Assembly: GCA_016191225.1 (NCBI GenBank)
Contig: JACPPC010000002.1
Location: 1-64,000, forward strand
From: Gemmatimonadota bacterium
GTDB lineage: Bacteria > Gemmatimonadota > Gemmatimonadetes > Gemmatimonadales > Gemmatimonadaceae
Direction: 5' to 3'
Length of the DNA stretch: 64,000 nt
Under the pieces are notes generated by a model. The model was not told the DNA's origin. It searched no databases and saw only the letters and a program-made list of their open reading frames with translations. Positions 39,338 to 47,238 of this stretch are shown here, one piece after another. Positions within the stretch are counted from its first letter, which is position 1, and each line of letters starts with the position of its first letter. A program made the position numbers and the translations under genes.

Positions 39338-40297
39338 ATGGGCCTCGGCAAGTTCATCAAGAAGCAGTTCGTCGACGTCATCCAGTGGACGGAGGATGCC
39401 GAGGGCACGCTTGCCTGGCGCTTCCCGATGGCTGACATGGAGATCCAGTACGGCGGCAAGCTCACCGTGCGCGAGTCGCAGATGGCGCTCTTCGTGAACG
39501 AGGGCAAGGTCGCCGACGCCTTCGGTCCCGGGCTCCACACCCTCGTGACCCGGAACATCCCGGTCCTCACCAACCTCCAGCACTGGGACAAGGGGTTCGA
39601 GTCGCCCTTCAAGAGCGACGTCTACTTCTTCTCCACCCGGCTGCAGGTCAACCAGAAGTGGGGAACGCAGAACCCGATCACGATTCGCGACAAGGACTTC
39701 GGCGCTGTCCGGCTGCGCATGTTCGGGATCTACAGCTACAAGGTCGCCAACCCCCTCGTCTTCCACCAGAAAGTCGGCGGCACGCGCGACGTCTATCGTG
39801 CCGCCGACCTCGAGGGCCAGCTGCGCAACACGATCGTGGGTGCGGTGTCCAACGCATTCGCCCAGAGTGGCATTCCGTTCCTCGACATGGCCGCGAACAC
39901 CTGGGACCTCGCCAAGCGCATGCAGGGACTTCTCGCCCCCGGATTCGAGGAGATCGGCCTGGCGCTCGACTCGTTCGTGGTCGAGAATGTCTCGCTCCCC
40001 GAGGAGCTCCAGAAGCGCCTCGACGAGCGCATCGGCATGAACATGGTCGGCAACCTCGACCAGTACGCCAAGTTCCAGGCGGCGCAGTCGATCCCGATCG
40101 CCGCCGCCAATTCCGGCGGCGCCGCCGGGCTCGGTGCGGGCCTCGGCGCGGGCATGGGGATCGGCCAGGCCATGGCGAACGCCCTCAATCCCGCGCTGCC
40201 CGCTCCTCCCGCGGCCCCTGCTCCTCCCGCGGCCCCTGCTCCCCCCGCGGCACCGGCACCACCGGCGCCCGATCCCGCCACGGGTAAGGGGAGCTGA
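39338..40297 (+). CDS. SPFH-domain protein, YdjI/'virion core' type
   Basis: 319 aa. First gene of the polyamine cluster. SPFH/band-7 core without N-terminal membrane span: FVDVIQWTEDAEGTLAWRFP, GKLTVRESQMALFVNEGKV, FGPGLHTLVTRNIPVLT, RDKDFGAVRLRMFGIYSYK, FAQSGIPFLDMAANT and GFEEIGLALDSFVVENVSLP. The C-terminal zinc ribbon common in relatives is replaced by a Gly-rich then Pro/Ala-rich tail (APAPPA repeats, 18-bp units at 40199-40252). A membrane-associated scaffold role is likely. Only 4 bases separate its stop from the SpeD-like start. Confidence 0.82.
   Translation: MGLGKFIKKQFVDVIQWTEDAEGTLAWRFPMADMEIQYGGKLTVRESQMALFVNEGKVADAFGPGLHTLVTRNIPVLTNLQHWDKGFESPFKSDVYFFSTRLQVNQKWGTQNPITIRDKDFGAVRLRMFGIYSYKVANPLVFHQKVGGTRDVYRAADLEGQLRNTIVGAVSNAFAQSGIPFLDMAANTWDLAKRMQGLLAPGFEEIGLALDSFVVENVSLPEELQKRLDERIGMNMVGNLDQYAKFQAAQSIPIAAANSGGAAGLGAGLGAGMGIGQAMANALNPALPAPPAAPAPPAAPAPPAAPAPPAPDPATGKGS
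40199..40252 (+). repeat. Three 18-bp tandem units in the SPFH gene tail
   Basis: Near-identical 18-base units (CCTGCTCCTCCCGCGGCC type) encode APAPPA-like repeats at the C-terminus. Confidence 0.8.
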
Positions 40298-40301
40298 GCC
40301 C

Positions 40302-40709
40302 GTGCACGGCCGCGAGTGGATCGTCGAGGCCCACGGCTGCGTCCCGCCACGGCTCGCCGATCCCGCCGTTGTCGCGGCACTCCTCGACCAGGTGATCGGC
40401 GACCTGTCGCTCAGTCCCGTGGCGCCGCCGCAGTGGCACAAGTTCCCGGCGCCGGGCGGCGTCACGGGAGTCGCGATGCTCGCCGAGTCGCACCTCACCG
40501 TCCACACCTTTCCCGAGCACGGTTCGCTCTGCATGAACCTCTTCTGCTGCGGCCCGCGCCCTGAGTGGGACTTCGCGGCGGCGCTGCGAGCCCGCTTCGA
40601 TGCGCAAGTGGTGCAGGTGCGCTGCTTCGAGCGCGCCTACGGGCCCATGCAGGACGGCAAGGTCGCGCGCACCACGCCGGTCTCGGTGCGCATCGTCCGC
40701 GCCGGATGA
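40302..40709 (+). CDS. speD: S-adenosylmethionine decarboxylase proenzyme-like (SpeD, class 1B)
   Basis: Supplies decarboxylated AdoMet, the aminopropyl donor for polyamines. 135 aa, GTG start at 40302. Self-processing/pyruvoyl motif AESHLTVHTFPEHG (new N-terminal Ser, processing His) is intact, and LFCCG supplies the catalytic Cys. The stretch between, SLCMNLFCCG, departs from the usual AAVDVFTCG; the Asp is replaced. C-terminal FERAYGPMQDGKV continues. Predicted soluble, functional but diverged. The genuine aminopropyltransferase partner is the SpeE-like protein four genes downstream. Confidence 0.82.
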   Translation: MHGREWIVEAHGCVPPRLADPAVVAALLDQVIGDLSLSPVAPPQWHKFPAPGGVTGVAMLAESHLTVHTFPEHGSLCMNLFCCGPRPEWDFAAALRARFDAQVVQVRCFERAYGPMQDGKVARTTPVSVRIVRAG

Positions 40710-40739
40710 TCGTGCTGGCCCCATGAAGGCCCGGGGTCC

Positions 40740-41375
40740 GTGAGCTCGGTCGGTGCCAGCTGCCCCAACTGCGGCGCGGCCATCGTGTTTCGCTGGGCGC
40801 AGGCGGTGCAGGCCACCTGCGACTACTGCCGCTCGGTGCTCGTGCGCCACGACGTCGCGCTGGAACGGGTCGGCGAGTCCGCGATCGTGCCGCTCACGCC
40901 CTCGCCGCTGCAGCTCGGCACCGAGGGCACCTGGCGCGGCGCCGGGTTCACGGTCATCGGCCGGCTCGTGTACGCATGGGAGCGCGGCGGCTGGAGCGAG
41001 TGGCACCTGCGGCTCGACCGCGACGAGAGTGCCTGGCTCTCCGATGCGCAGGCGGAGTACGTCGTCACCTCGCAGGTGACCCCCGAGGCGGCACTGCCGG
41101 GGGCGCACGGCGTGGCACCCGGCCTTGCCCTGCTCCACCGCCATGTGCGCTACGAGGTCACCACCGTGACGCGGGCCCAGTACGTGGGCACCGAGGGTGA
41201 GCTGCCCTTTGCCTCGTGGGACCGCGCCGAGGTCACCTTTGCCGACCTCCGCTCCGCAACCGGCGGTTTCGCGACCATCGACTACAGCGAGGAGCCGCCG
41301 CTGCTCTTCACCGGCGAGGCGGTCGAGTTGAGCCAGCTCGCCTTGCGCAACCTGCGCACCTTCGAGGGATGGTGA
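40740..41375 (+). CDS. Zinc-ribbon DUF4178 protein 1
   Basis: 211 aa, GTG start. N-terminal zinc ribbon (C8, C11, C27, C30: CPNCGAA and CDYC), then a beta-rich DUF4178 core: LGTEGTWRGAGFTVIGRLVY, WSEWHLRL, WLSDAQAEYVV, LPFASWDRAEVTFADLR, FATIDYSEEPPLLFTGEAVE. No membrane span. DUF4178 function is unknown but it recurs beside SPFH, DUF350 and polyamine genes. Its C-terminus is overlapped by 7 bases by the second DUF4178 gene. Confidence 0.75.
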   Translation: MSSVGASCPNCGAAIVFRWAQAVQATCDYCRSVLVRHDVALERVGESAIVPLTPSPLQLGTEGTWRGAGFTVIGRLVYAWERGGWSEWHLRLDRDESAWLSDAQAEYVVTSQVTPEAALPGAHGVAPGLALLHRHVRYEVTTVTRAQYVGTEGELPFASWDRAEVTFADLRSATGGFATIDYSEEPPLLFTGEAVELSQLALRNLRTFEGW

Positions 41376-42706
41376 CCCGCCCCGCGGCGGGTCCCCGGGG
41401 CGCCGGGCCGGTGAAGGTCCGCGGCCTCAACTGTCCCAGTTGCGGCGCGGCCATCCAGCTGCGCGGCTTCCAGTACACGCAGCGCGTGATCTGCGACTCC
41501 TGCTGTGCCGTGCTCGACGCCCAGGACCCCGGCTACGCGGTGATCCAGAAGTTCGGCGAGCGGATGGCGCGCCGCACCCCGCTCATTCCCCTCGGCACGC
41601 GCGGACGCTGGAAGGGGGAGCCGTGGGAGGTGATCGGGTTCCAGGTGCGCACGATCGCCGTGGAGGGTATCCAGTATTCCTGGCACGAGTACCTGCTCTT
41701 CAACCCGTACCTCGGCTTTCGCTACCTCACGCAGTTCGACGGCCACTGGTGCGATGTGACCGCCTTGCGCGGCCTCCCCGAAACCGGCAGCGCCGCCGGC
41801 CGGCCCGTCGCCCGCTGGCGCGACCTCGAGTTCAGGGCCTTCCAGACGGCACGAGCCGTGACCACCTTCGCCGTGGGTGAGTTCCCTTGGGCGGTGGCGG
41901 TGGGCGACGCGGTCACGGCACGGGATTTCGTGAGCCCGCCGCTGATGCTGTCGTCCGAGACCACTGACGACGAGGTCACCTGGTCGCTTGGCGAGTATGT
42001 CAGCGGCGCGCGCGTCTGGGAGGCGTTCAACCTCGAGGACGACGCACCGGCCCCACAGGGCGTCTATGCCAACCAGCCGAACCCGGTGTCGGGGCGCGTC
42101 GGCGCCCGCTGGCGCACCTTCGCCCTCCTCCTCGCGCTGCTCGTGGCGCTGTTCGTCCTGCGACAGGCCACCGCCGCCAATGCGGTCGCTTTCAGCGGGG
42201 CCTACCGCTTCACTCCCGGCACCGGCGACACGGCCGCCTTCGTGACCGAACCCTTCGCGCTCACCGGCGGCACGGCCAACGTCGTCGTGCGCACCACCGC
42301 CACGGCCGACAACAGCTGGATCTTCGTCAACTACACGCTCATCAACGAGGAGTCGGGCGCCGTGTTCGAACTCGGTCGCGAGGTGAGCTACTACCACGGG
42401 CGCGACAGCGACGGCGCCTGGTCGGAGGGGGCGCGCGAGGATGACGCGCGCATTCCGGCCGTTCCCGCAGGACGCTGGTTCCTGCGCATCGAGCCCGAGG
42501 GGCCGCCCACGGGAGCGACGATCGACTACGCGGTGCAGGTCCGCCGCGACGCCCCCGGGGCGCTGCCCTTCGGGGCGGCCCTCGTCTTCCTGCTGCTCCC
42601 GCCGGTCGTCGTGTCGCTGCGATCGGCGTCGTTCGAGGGCAAGCGCTGGGCCGAGTCGGACTACGCCCCCGCATCGGACAACGACAGCGACGGCCGGGAC
42701 GACTGA
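41369..42706 (+). CDS. Zinc-ribbon DUF4178 protein 2 with membrane-anchored C-terminal domain
   Basis: 445 aa. Zinc ribbon (C22, C25, C42, C45), DUF4178 core (LGTRGRWKGEPWEVIGFQ, YSWHEYLLFNPYLGFRYL), then a span FALLLALLVALFVLRQATAA (about 251-270). A beta-sandwich-like extracytoplasmic domain (about 275-405: YRFTPGTGDTAAFVTEPFAL, WIFVNYTLINEES, FLRIEPEGPP) is followed by a second span, FGAALVFLLLPPVVVSL. The paralogue arrangement (soluble DUF4178 + membrane DUF4178) suggests a cytoplasmic domain and a periplasmic sensor or binder. Start ATG overlaps the previous stop. Confidence 0.75.
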   Translation: MVTRPAAGPRGAGPVKVRGLNCPSCGAAIQLRGFQYTQRVICDSCCAVLDAQDPGYAVIQKFGERMARRTPLIPLGTRGRWKGEPWEVIGFQVRTIAVEGIQYSWHEYLLFNPYLGFRYLTQFDGHWCDVTALRGLPETGSAAGRPVARWRDLEFRAFQTARAVTTFAVGEFPWAVAVGDAVTARDFVSPPLMLSSETTDDEVTWSLGEYVSGARVWEAFNLEDDAPAPQGVYANQPNPVSGRVGARWRTFALLLALLVALFVLRQATAANAVAFSGAYRFTPGTGDTAAFVTEPFALTGGTANVVVRTTATADNSWIFVNYTLINEESGAVFELGREVSYYHGRDSDGAWSEGAREDDARIPAVPAGRWFLRIEPEGPPTGATIDYAVQVRRDAPGALPFGAALVFLLLPPVVVSLRSASFEGKRWAESDYAPASDNDSDGRDD

Positions 42707-42891
42707 TGGCGCTCTCGCGCGGCTACCTCGTGTTCGGCATCCTCGTGCTCGCCCTCGCCGGTGTCGCCGAATGGCGCGGCTGGCGCCTCGCCGGCACCGC
42801 CGAGGCGCGCACCGATCCCCGCTCGGTTCGCAACAATCCCGGGTCCTACCGCTCCACCTACTACGGTGGACGCGTCCACTACGGCAAGTGA
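42706..42891 (+). CDS. Small single-span membrane protein
   Basis: 61 aa. TGATG overlap with the upstream gene. One hydrophobic segment (GYLVFGILVLALAGVAEW) then a Tyr/Arg/Gly-rich tail ending YYGGRVHYGK. No family recognised. Its place in a tight operon makes it a likely component of the membrane complex. Confidence 0.7.
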   Translation: MALSRGYLVFGILVLALAGVAEWRGWRLAGTAEARTDPRSVRNNPGSYRSTYYGGRVHYGK

Positions 42892-42904
42892 GGAGGAACA
42901 GCTG

Positions 42905-43117
42905 ATGGACAACCTGCTTCGCAACAGCGCCGCGGTCGTCTTCTACGCCGTGCTCGGCATCGTGATCTACACCGCGGCGTTCATCGTCGTGGACAAGATC
43001 ACGCCCGGCCAGCTCTGGAACGAGCTGCTCGAGAAGCGCAACACCGCCATGGCTCTCTTCATGGGCGCGCTCGGCATCGGGATCTCCATTATCATCGCCG
43101 CGTCGATCCACTCGTAA
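42905..43117 (+). CDS. DUF350 (YjfL-type) small membrane protein
   Basis: 70 aa. Start ATG 42905 with AGGAGGAAC upstream. Two hydrophobic segments (AVVFYAVLGIVIYTAAFIVV, ALFMGALGIGISIIIAAS) joined by the charged loop DKITPGQLWNELLEKRNT; KxTP and NTAMAL are DUF350 marks. It is a single-repeat version of E. coli YjfL, which has two repeats. Role unknown; it may form a membrane channel or scaffold. Confidence 0.8.
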   Translation: MDNLLRNSAAVVFYAVLGIVIYTAAFIVVDKITPGQLWNELLEKRNTAMALFMGALGIGISIIIAASIHS

Positions 43118-43147
43118 CCGCGCCCCTCCGCCCGCGATCGCCGATCC

Positions 43148-44647
43148 GTGCCCGCCGCCCTCTTCGCCACCACGCTGCTGATCGCCGCCTGCGGGCTCGT
43201 CTACGAGCTCGTGGCCGGCGCCCTCGCCAGCTACCTCCTCGGTGACTCGGTCACGCAGTTCTCCACCATCATCGGGGCCTACCTCGCTGCCATGGGCGTC
43301 GGCAGCTGGCTGTCGCGGTTCATCGGCCGCGGTCTCGTGGCGCGCTTCCTCGCTGTCGAGCTCCTCGTCGCCGTCGTCGGCGGCTTCTCGTCCACCGTCC
43401 TTTTCCTCGCCTTTGCCTGGACTGACGCCTTCCGGCTCGCGCTCTACGCGATCGTCGTGGTCGTCGGCATCCTCGTCGGCCTCGAGATCCCGCTCCTCAT
43501 GCGCATCCTGCGCGAGCGCTTCGAGTTCAAGGACGTGGTGGCCAGCGTGCTGACCTTCGACTACCTCGGGGCGCTCCTCGCTTCGCTCCTCTTTCCCCTC
43601 GTGCTCGTTCCCCAGCTCGGCCTCGTGCGGTCGGCGCTCGCCTTCGGCCTCGTGAATGCGGCTGTTGCCCTCTGGGGCACCTGGCTCTTTCGCGCCGCCC
43701 TCGGCGGCACCCGGGCGCTGCGAGTCGCCGGCGTCGCCGCCCTCGCGCTCCTCGCGGGCGGCTTCGTGTACGGCGAGCGCATCACCGCCGCCGCCGAGCG
43801 CGGCCTGTATGCCGACGACGTCATCTTCGCCCGCACCACGCCCTACCAGCGGATCGTCCTCACCGTGTGGAAGGACGACCTGCGGCTCTTTCTCAACAAC
43901 CACCTCCAGTTCAGTTCGCGCGACGAGTACCGCTACCACGAGGCGCTGGTGCACCCCGGCCTTGCCGGCCTCCAGGGGGCGCGGCGCGTCCTCGTCCTCG
44001 GCGGCGGCGACGGCCTCGCCCTCCGCGAGGTCCTCAAGTACCCGGGCGTCGCCCACGTCACGCTGGTCGACCTCGACGCCGGCATGACCGGGCTCTTCCG
44101 CACCCACCCGCGCCTCGTCGAGCTCAACGGCGGCGCCCTCTCGTCGCCGCGCGTGCGCGTCGTCAATGCCGACGCGTTCTCCTGGCTCGACACCAGCCAG
44201 GATCGCTTCGACTTCGTTGTCGTCGACTTTCCGGACCCCTCCAACTACTCCGTCGGCAAGCTGTACTCCACGGCGTTCTACCGGCTCCTCACCCGTCACC
44301 TGTCCCGCGACGCACGCATCGTCGTGCAGAGCACCTCTCCCCTCTTTGCCCGCGCGTCCTTCTGGTGCGTCGACCGGACGCTGCGGGAGGCCGGACTCCG
44401 GACCGCACCCTACCACCTCTACGTCCCTTCGTTCGGCGAGTGGGGATTCGTCCTCGCCAGCCTCGGCGAGCCATACGCCGCGCCGACGCAGCTTCCCGCC
44501 GGCCTCCGGTTCCTCACCGCGTCGCAGCTCGCTCCGCTCTTTGACTTCCCCCTCGACATGCAGCCGGTGCCAGTCCTGCCCAACCGGCTGAACGACCAGG
44601 TGCTCGTGCGCTACTACGAGCGGGAGTGGGAGCGCATCAACCGGTGA
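43148..44647 (+). CDS. speE: Membrane-fused spermidine synthase-like aminopropyltransferase
   Basis: 499 aa, GTG start. N-terminal six- to seven-helix membrane domain (about 1-205), including YELVAGALASYLLGDSVTQF and LVGLEIPLLMRILRERFEF. The aminopropyltransferase domain (about 225-480) has YQRIVLTVWKDDLRLFLNNH, HEALVHPGLA, RRVLVLGGGDGLALREVLKY, VTLVDLDAGM and DFPDPSNYSVGKLYSTAFYR. AdoMet-type cofactor loop GGGDG is intact. Polyamine binding Asp appears in DFPDP; a final domain adds FGEWGFVLASLGEP. It is predicted to act on a membrane-near substrate, with the SpeD-like protein as donor supply. Confidence 0.85.
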   Translation: MPAALFATTLLIAACGLVYELVAGALASYLLGDSVTQFSTIIGAYLAAMGVGSWLSRFIGRGLVARFLAVELLVAVVGGFSSTVLFLAFAWTDAFRLALYAIVVVVGILVGLEIPLLMRILRERFEFKDVVASVLTFDYLGALLASLLFPLVLVPQLGLVRSALAFGLVNAAVALWGTWLFRAALGGTRALRVAGVAALALLAGGFVYGERITAAAERGLYADDVIFARTTPYQRIVLTVWKDDLRLFLNNHLQFSSRDEYRYHEALVHPGLAGLQGARRVLVLGGGDGLALREVLKYPGVAHVTLVDLDAGMTGLFRTHPRLVELNGGALSSPRVRVVNADAFSWLDTSQDRFDFVVVDFPDPSNYSVGKLYSTAFYRLLTRHLSRDARIVVQSTSPLFARASFWCVDRTLREAGLRTAPYHLYVPSFGEWGFVLASLGEPYAAPTQLPAGLRFLTASQLAPLFDFPLDMQPVPVLPNRLNDQVLVRYYEREWERINR

Positions 44648-44705
44648 GCGGCGCCGGATGCACCCCGTGGCGCCCGCCATCGCCGCCGGCGAGGGCGCCG
44701 TGACC

Positions 44706-46247
44706 ATGCCACAGTCGCGACGCGCCTTCCTCGGCGCGGTGGCCGGGGCGAGCGCCGCACTCGTCGGGCTGTCGTGCAAGGGCGGGCCCCGCATCGCTGG
44801 CACCTTCGCCGACGATGGCGGAGCCGCCGGCCACCTGATTCGCGACGGGGCCACGCTCGCCAAGCCCCGCGAGCGCCGGCGGGTTCCCCTCGTCATCGTG
44901 GGTGGCGGCATCGCGGGCCTCTCGGCCGCCTGGTGGTGCGAGCGACAGGGGATGCGCGACTTCGTCGTGCTTGAGCTCGAGGCCGAGGCCGGCGGCAACG
45001 CGCGCGCCGGGCGAAACGACATCGGCGCCTTCCCTTGGGGGGCGCACTACGTCCCGGTGCCCGGCAAGCGCGCCACGCTGGCCCGCGCCCTCTTCGAGGA
45101 CCTCGGTGTCCTTCGCGACGGGACATGGGACGAGCGCTCGCTCTGCTACGCTCCGCAGGAGCGGCTGTTCTGGCGCGGCCGCTGGCACGAGGGCTTCGAG
45201 TCGTTCCTCCTCGACGCGCCGGCGGGCCGGGCTGAGTGGTCCCGCTTCAGCGAGCGCCTCGCGGAGCTGCGGGCCGGCGGCGGGTTCACCGTGCCCCTCT
45301 CCATCGGGGCGCCGGCCTCCTCGCCCCTCGACAGCGTCACCTTCAGCGACTGGCTCGAGCGAGAGGGATTTCGGTCGCCGGCGCTGCGTTGGTATGCGGA
45401 CTACGCCTGCCGCGATGACTACGGCACGCGTGCCGTCGACACGTCGGCGTGGGCCGGGCTGCACTACTTCGCCGCGCGCGAGCACGAGGAGCTGGGTCCC
45501 CTCACCTGGCCCTCGGGCAACGGGTGGATCGTCGAGCGCCTGCTCGAGCGTGTGGGCGACCGCGTGCGCACCGGCGCCGCCGTCCGGCGGGTCACGCTCT
45601 CGGGCTCCCGGGCGGTCGTGCGCACGGCGACTGCCGAGTACCGGGCGGACGCCGTGATCTGGGCGGCACCGATCTTCCTCGCCGCGCACATGGTGCAGGG
45701 ATTCCCCTCCACCGCGGACGTCACGTACGCCCCCTGGCTCGTGGCCAACTGCGTGCTCGACCGGTGGCCCGAGGATCATGGCGCACCGGCGGCCTGGGAC
45801 AATACGATCGTTGGCTCTCCGGGTCTCGGCTACGTCGTCTCCACGCACCAGCAGGTGGCGCGGGCCGGGGACAGGTCGGTGTGGACCTATTACCGCTCGA
45901 TTCCCGGCGTCACCCCCGCCGCCGCCCGTCGCTACCTGCTCCGGACTCCCTGGCATGACTGGGCCGACCTTGTCCTCGACGACCTCGAGCAGGCCCACCC
46001 CGACATCCGCTCCTGCGTGTCCCGCCTCGACCTCCGCCGGTACGGACACGCAATGGCGCGACCGGTCCCCGGCTTTCTCGACGCTCGCTGGCGGCGCACG
46101 TTGCAGTCGTCGCGGGGGCCGGTCTGGTACGGCCACGCCGACCTGGGCGGGATCTCAATTTTCGAGGAGGCGCAGGATCGCGGTGTTTCCGCGGCCCGAA
46201 AGGCCCTCGACAGGTTGGCAGGTGCGTATGGCGCCTCCGGCGCGTAG
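44706..46247 (+). CDS. FAD-dependent amine-oxidase-like protein, Tat-exported lipoprotein-like
   Basis: 513 aa from ATG 44706 (MPQSRRAFLGAV); ATG 44658 adds 16 residues and is less Tat-like. Twin-arginine motif SRRAFLG and h-region AVAGASAALVGLSC, with Cys at a lipobox-like site (VGLSC). FAD-binding VPLVIVGGGIAGLSAAWWCE (about 64-83) and GGNARAGRNDIGAFPWGAHYV resemble flavin amine oxidases and phytoene-desaturase-type enzymes. The C-terminal GPVWYGHADLGGISIFEEA is the second FAD contact. Predicted periplasmic oxidase of a polyamine-type substrate, based on operon context. Confidence 0.75.
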   Translation: MPQSRRAFLGAVAGASAALVGLSCKGGPRIAGTFADDGGAAGHLIRDGATLAKPRERRRVPLVIVGGGIAGLSAAWWCERQGMRDFVVLELEAEAGGNARAGRNDIGAFPWGAHYVPVPGKRATLARALFEDLGVLRDGTWDERSLCYAPQERLFWRGRWHEGFESFLLDAPAGRAEWSRFSERLAELRAGGGFTVPLSIGAPASSPLDSVTFSDWLEREGFRSPALRWYADYACRDDYGTRAVDTSAWAGLHYFAAREHEELGPLTWPSGNGWIVERLLERVGDRVRTGAAVRRVTLSGSRAVVRTATAEYRADAVIWAAPIFLAAHMVQGFPSTADVTYAPWLVANCVLDRWPEDHGAPAAWDNTIVGSPGLGYVVSTHQQVARAGDRSVWTYYRSIPGVTPAAARRYLLRTPWHDWADLVLDDLEQAHPDIRSCVSRLDLRRYGHAMARPVPGFLDARWRRTLQSSRGPVWYGHADLGGISIFEEAQDRGVSAARKALDRLAGAYGASGA

Positions 46248-46474
46248 GCGCGTCAGGCGGAGAGCCGCATTTCGCAGCTGCTCGCGCAACCCATTGTACG
46301 CGAATTGGTTGAGGCAGAACTGCGTCACTCTTTCGAACTGTCCTCACTTGTGGACGATCCGCCAGCGGCGAGTCGCAAGTTCCATGGGGACTTCAATTTA
46401 GGAACATGAGCGGTTACGTTGCTCAGCGCGCGTCACCGCTCGTGACGACGCCTGAATCACCGTTTGGAGGTTGC

Positions 46475-46684
46475 ATGCGTAAGCCGCGCCCGAATTCGTA
46501 CAACCCGGCACAGGCCCTCCACCTTATTTCCAGCGACCGCGCGGGCGGCGCCCTCAGTTGCCCGAGCTGCTCGGGAAAGATCAAGCGGGACCCGGCCAAG
46601 AGTCCACCGCCGCCCCTCTCCCATGTCACGCTGACGTGCACTAGTTGCGGCCGGTTCGCCCGGTACATCGCCGGAGCCGCCTAG
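46475..46684 (+). CDS. Small zinc-ribbon protein
   Basis: 69 aa. Start ATG 46475 is supported by TTTGGAGG five bases upstream; the longer alternative start at 46406 lacks one. Cysteines C29/C32 (LSCPSC) and C55/C58 (LTCTSCGRF) form a predicted zinc ribbon with a Pro-rich loop between. No family assigned. A terminator-like hairpin (46707-46738) follows. Confidence 0.65.
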   Translation: MRKPRPNSYNPAQALHLISSDRAGGALSCPSCSGKIKRDPAKSPPPPLSHVTLTCTSCGRFARYIAGAA

Positions 46685-46706
46685 CCCTTCGGTGGAACAT
46701 TCTTGG

Positions 46707-46738
46707 AGCCGCCGCCTCCGACCGCGGGTGCGGCGGCT
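46707..46738 (+). terminator. Hairpin after small zinc-ribbon gene
   Basis: AGCCGCCGC (46707-46715) pairs with GCGGCGGCT (46730-46738), 14-base loop; no T-run follows. Weak terminator candidate. Confidence 0.4.
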
Positions 46739-46804
46739 TGGCGTTCCGGGGTTGCGGTGATGCGTTGACGCCCGGTTCGTGCTAGGTTAGCGCACATTCG
46801 CTCG

Positions 46805-46885
46805 GATTCCCGGGGGGTGGGTGCGCGCTGCGGCGGCGACACCCGATCGGGAATCACGTATCTCCGTCAGAGTCCCGCACGGGAC
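46805..46885 (+). promoter_or_regulatory. Structured leader of the cold-shock gene
   Basis: About 100 bases precede the cold-shock start. GATTCCCG (46805-46812) pairs with CGGGAATC (46848-46855), and GTCCCG (46872-46877) pairs with CGGGAC (46880-46885) just ahead of the GAAGGAAGG ribosome site (46886-46894). A TAGGTT hexamer (46783-46788) could be the -10 box. The arrangement could allow temperature-dependent folding to control ribosome access. Confidence 0.45.
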
Positions 46886-46899
46886 GAAGGAAGGTCGGT

Positions 46900-47109
46900 A
46901 TGGCTCGCATCACCGGTACAGTGAAGTGGTTCAACGACGCGAAGGGGTTCGGCTTCATCTCGCGCGAGGGGGGGCCCGACGTGTTCGTGCACTTCAGCGC
47001 AATCGCGGGTACCGGATTCAAGTCGCTCGCCGAAGGCGATCGGGTTGAGTTCGAAATTGTCCAGGGCCAGAAGGGCCCGCAGGCGGCGGACGTGACGAAG
47101 CCGGCCTGA
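46900..47109 (+). CDS. cspA: Cold-shock domain protein (CspA family)
   Basis: 69 aa single cold-shock domain, an RNA/ssDNA chaperone. RNP1 motif [11 protein letters not shown] and RNP2 VFVHFSAI are both present; opening [10 protein letters not shown] is standard. Start 46900 follows GAAGGAAGG at 5 bases. It is monocistronic, with a structured leader (46805-46885) and a strong hairpin terminator (47131-47176). Confidence 0.95.
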   Translation: MARITGTVKWFNDAKGFGFISREGGPDVFVHFSAIAGTGFKSLAEGDRVEFEIVQGQKGPQAADVTKPA

Positions 47110-47130
47110 TCCCGAGTCGGAATCGACCAC

Positions 47131-47176
47131 GAACGCGAAACGCCCCGGCCGATCACGGCCGGGGCGTTTCGCGTTC
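47131..47176 (+). terminator. Strong terminator of the cold-shock gene
   Basis: A perfect 20-bp stem: left arm 47131-47150 (GAACGCGAAACGCCCCGGCC), loop GATCAC, right arm 47157-47176. It lies between convergent genes and could serve both. Confidence 0.9.
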
Positions 47177-47238
47177 CGGGTCCCCTGCGGGGTCCTTCCG
47201 GTCCCGCTCGCGCGGGGGGGGGCGCGGGGGGGGGGCGC

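Noticed and set aside
41282-45022. 1246-residue open frame on the minus strand
   Set aside because: It is the shadow of the polyamine cluster, Arg/Glu/His-rich with no recognisable fold, while the plus-strand frames have clear motifs, ribosome sites and operon overlaps.
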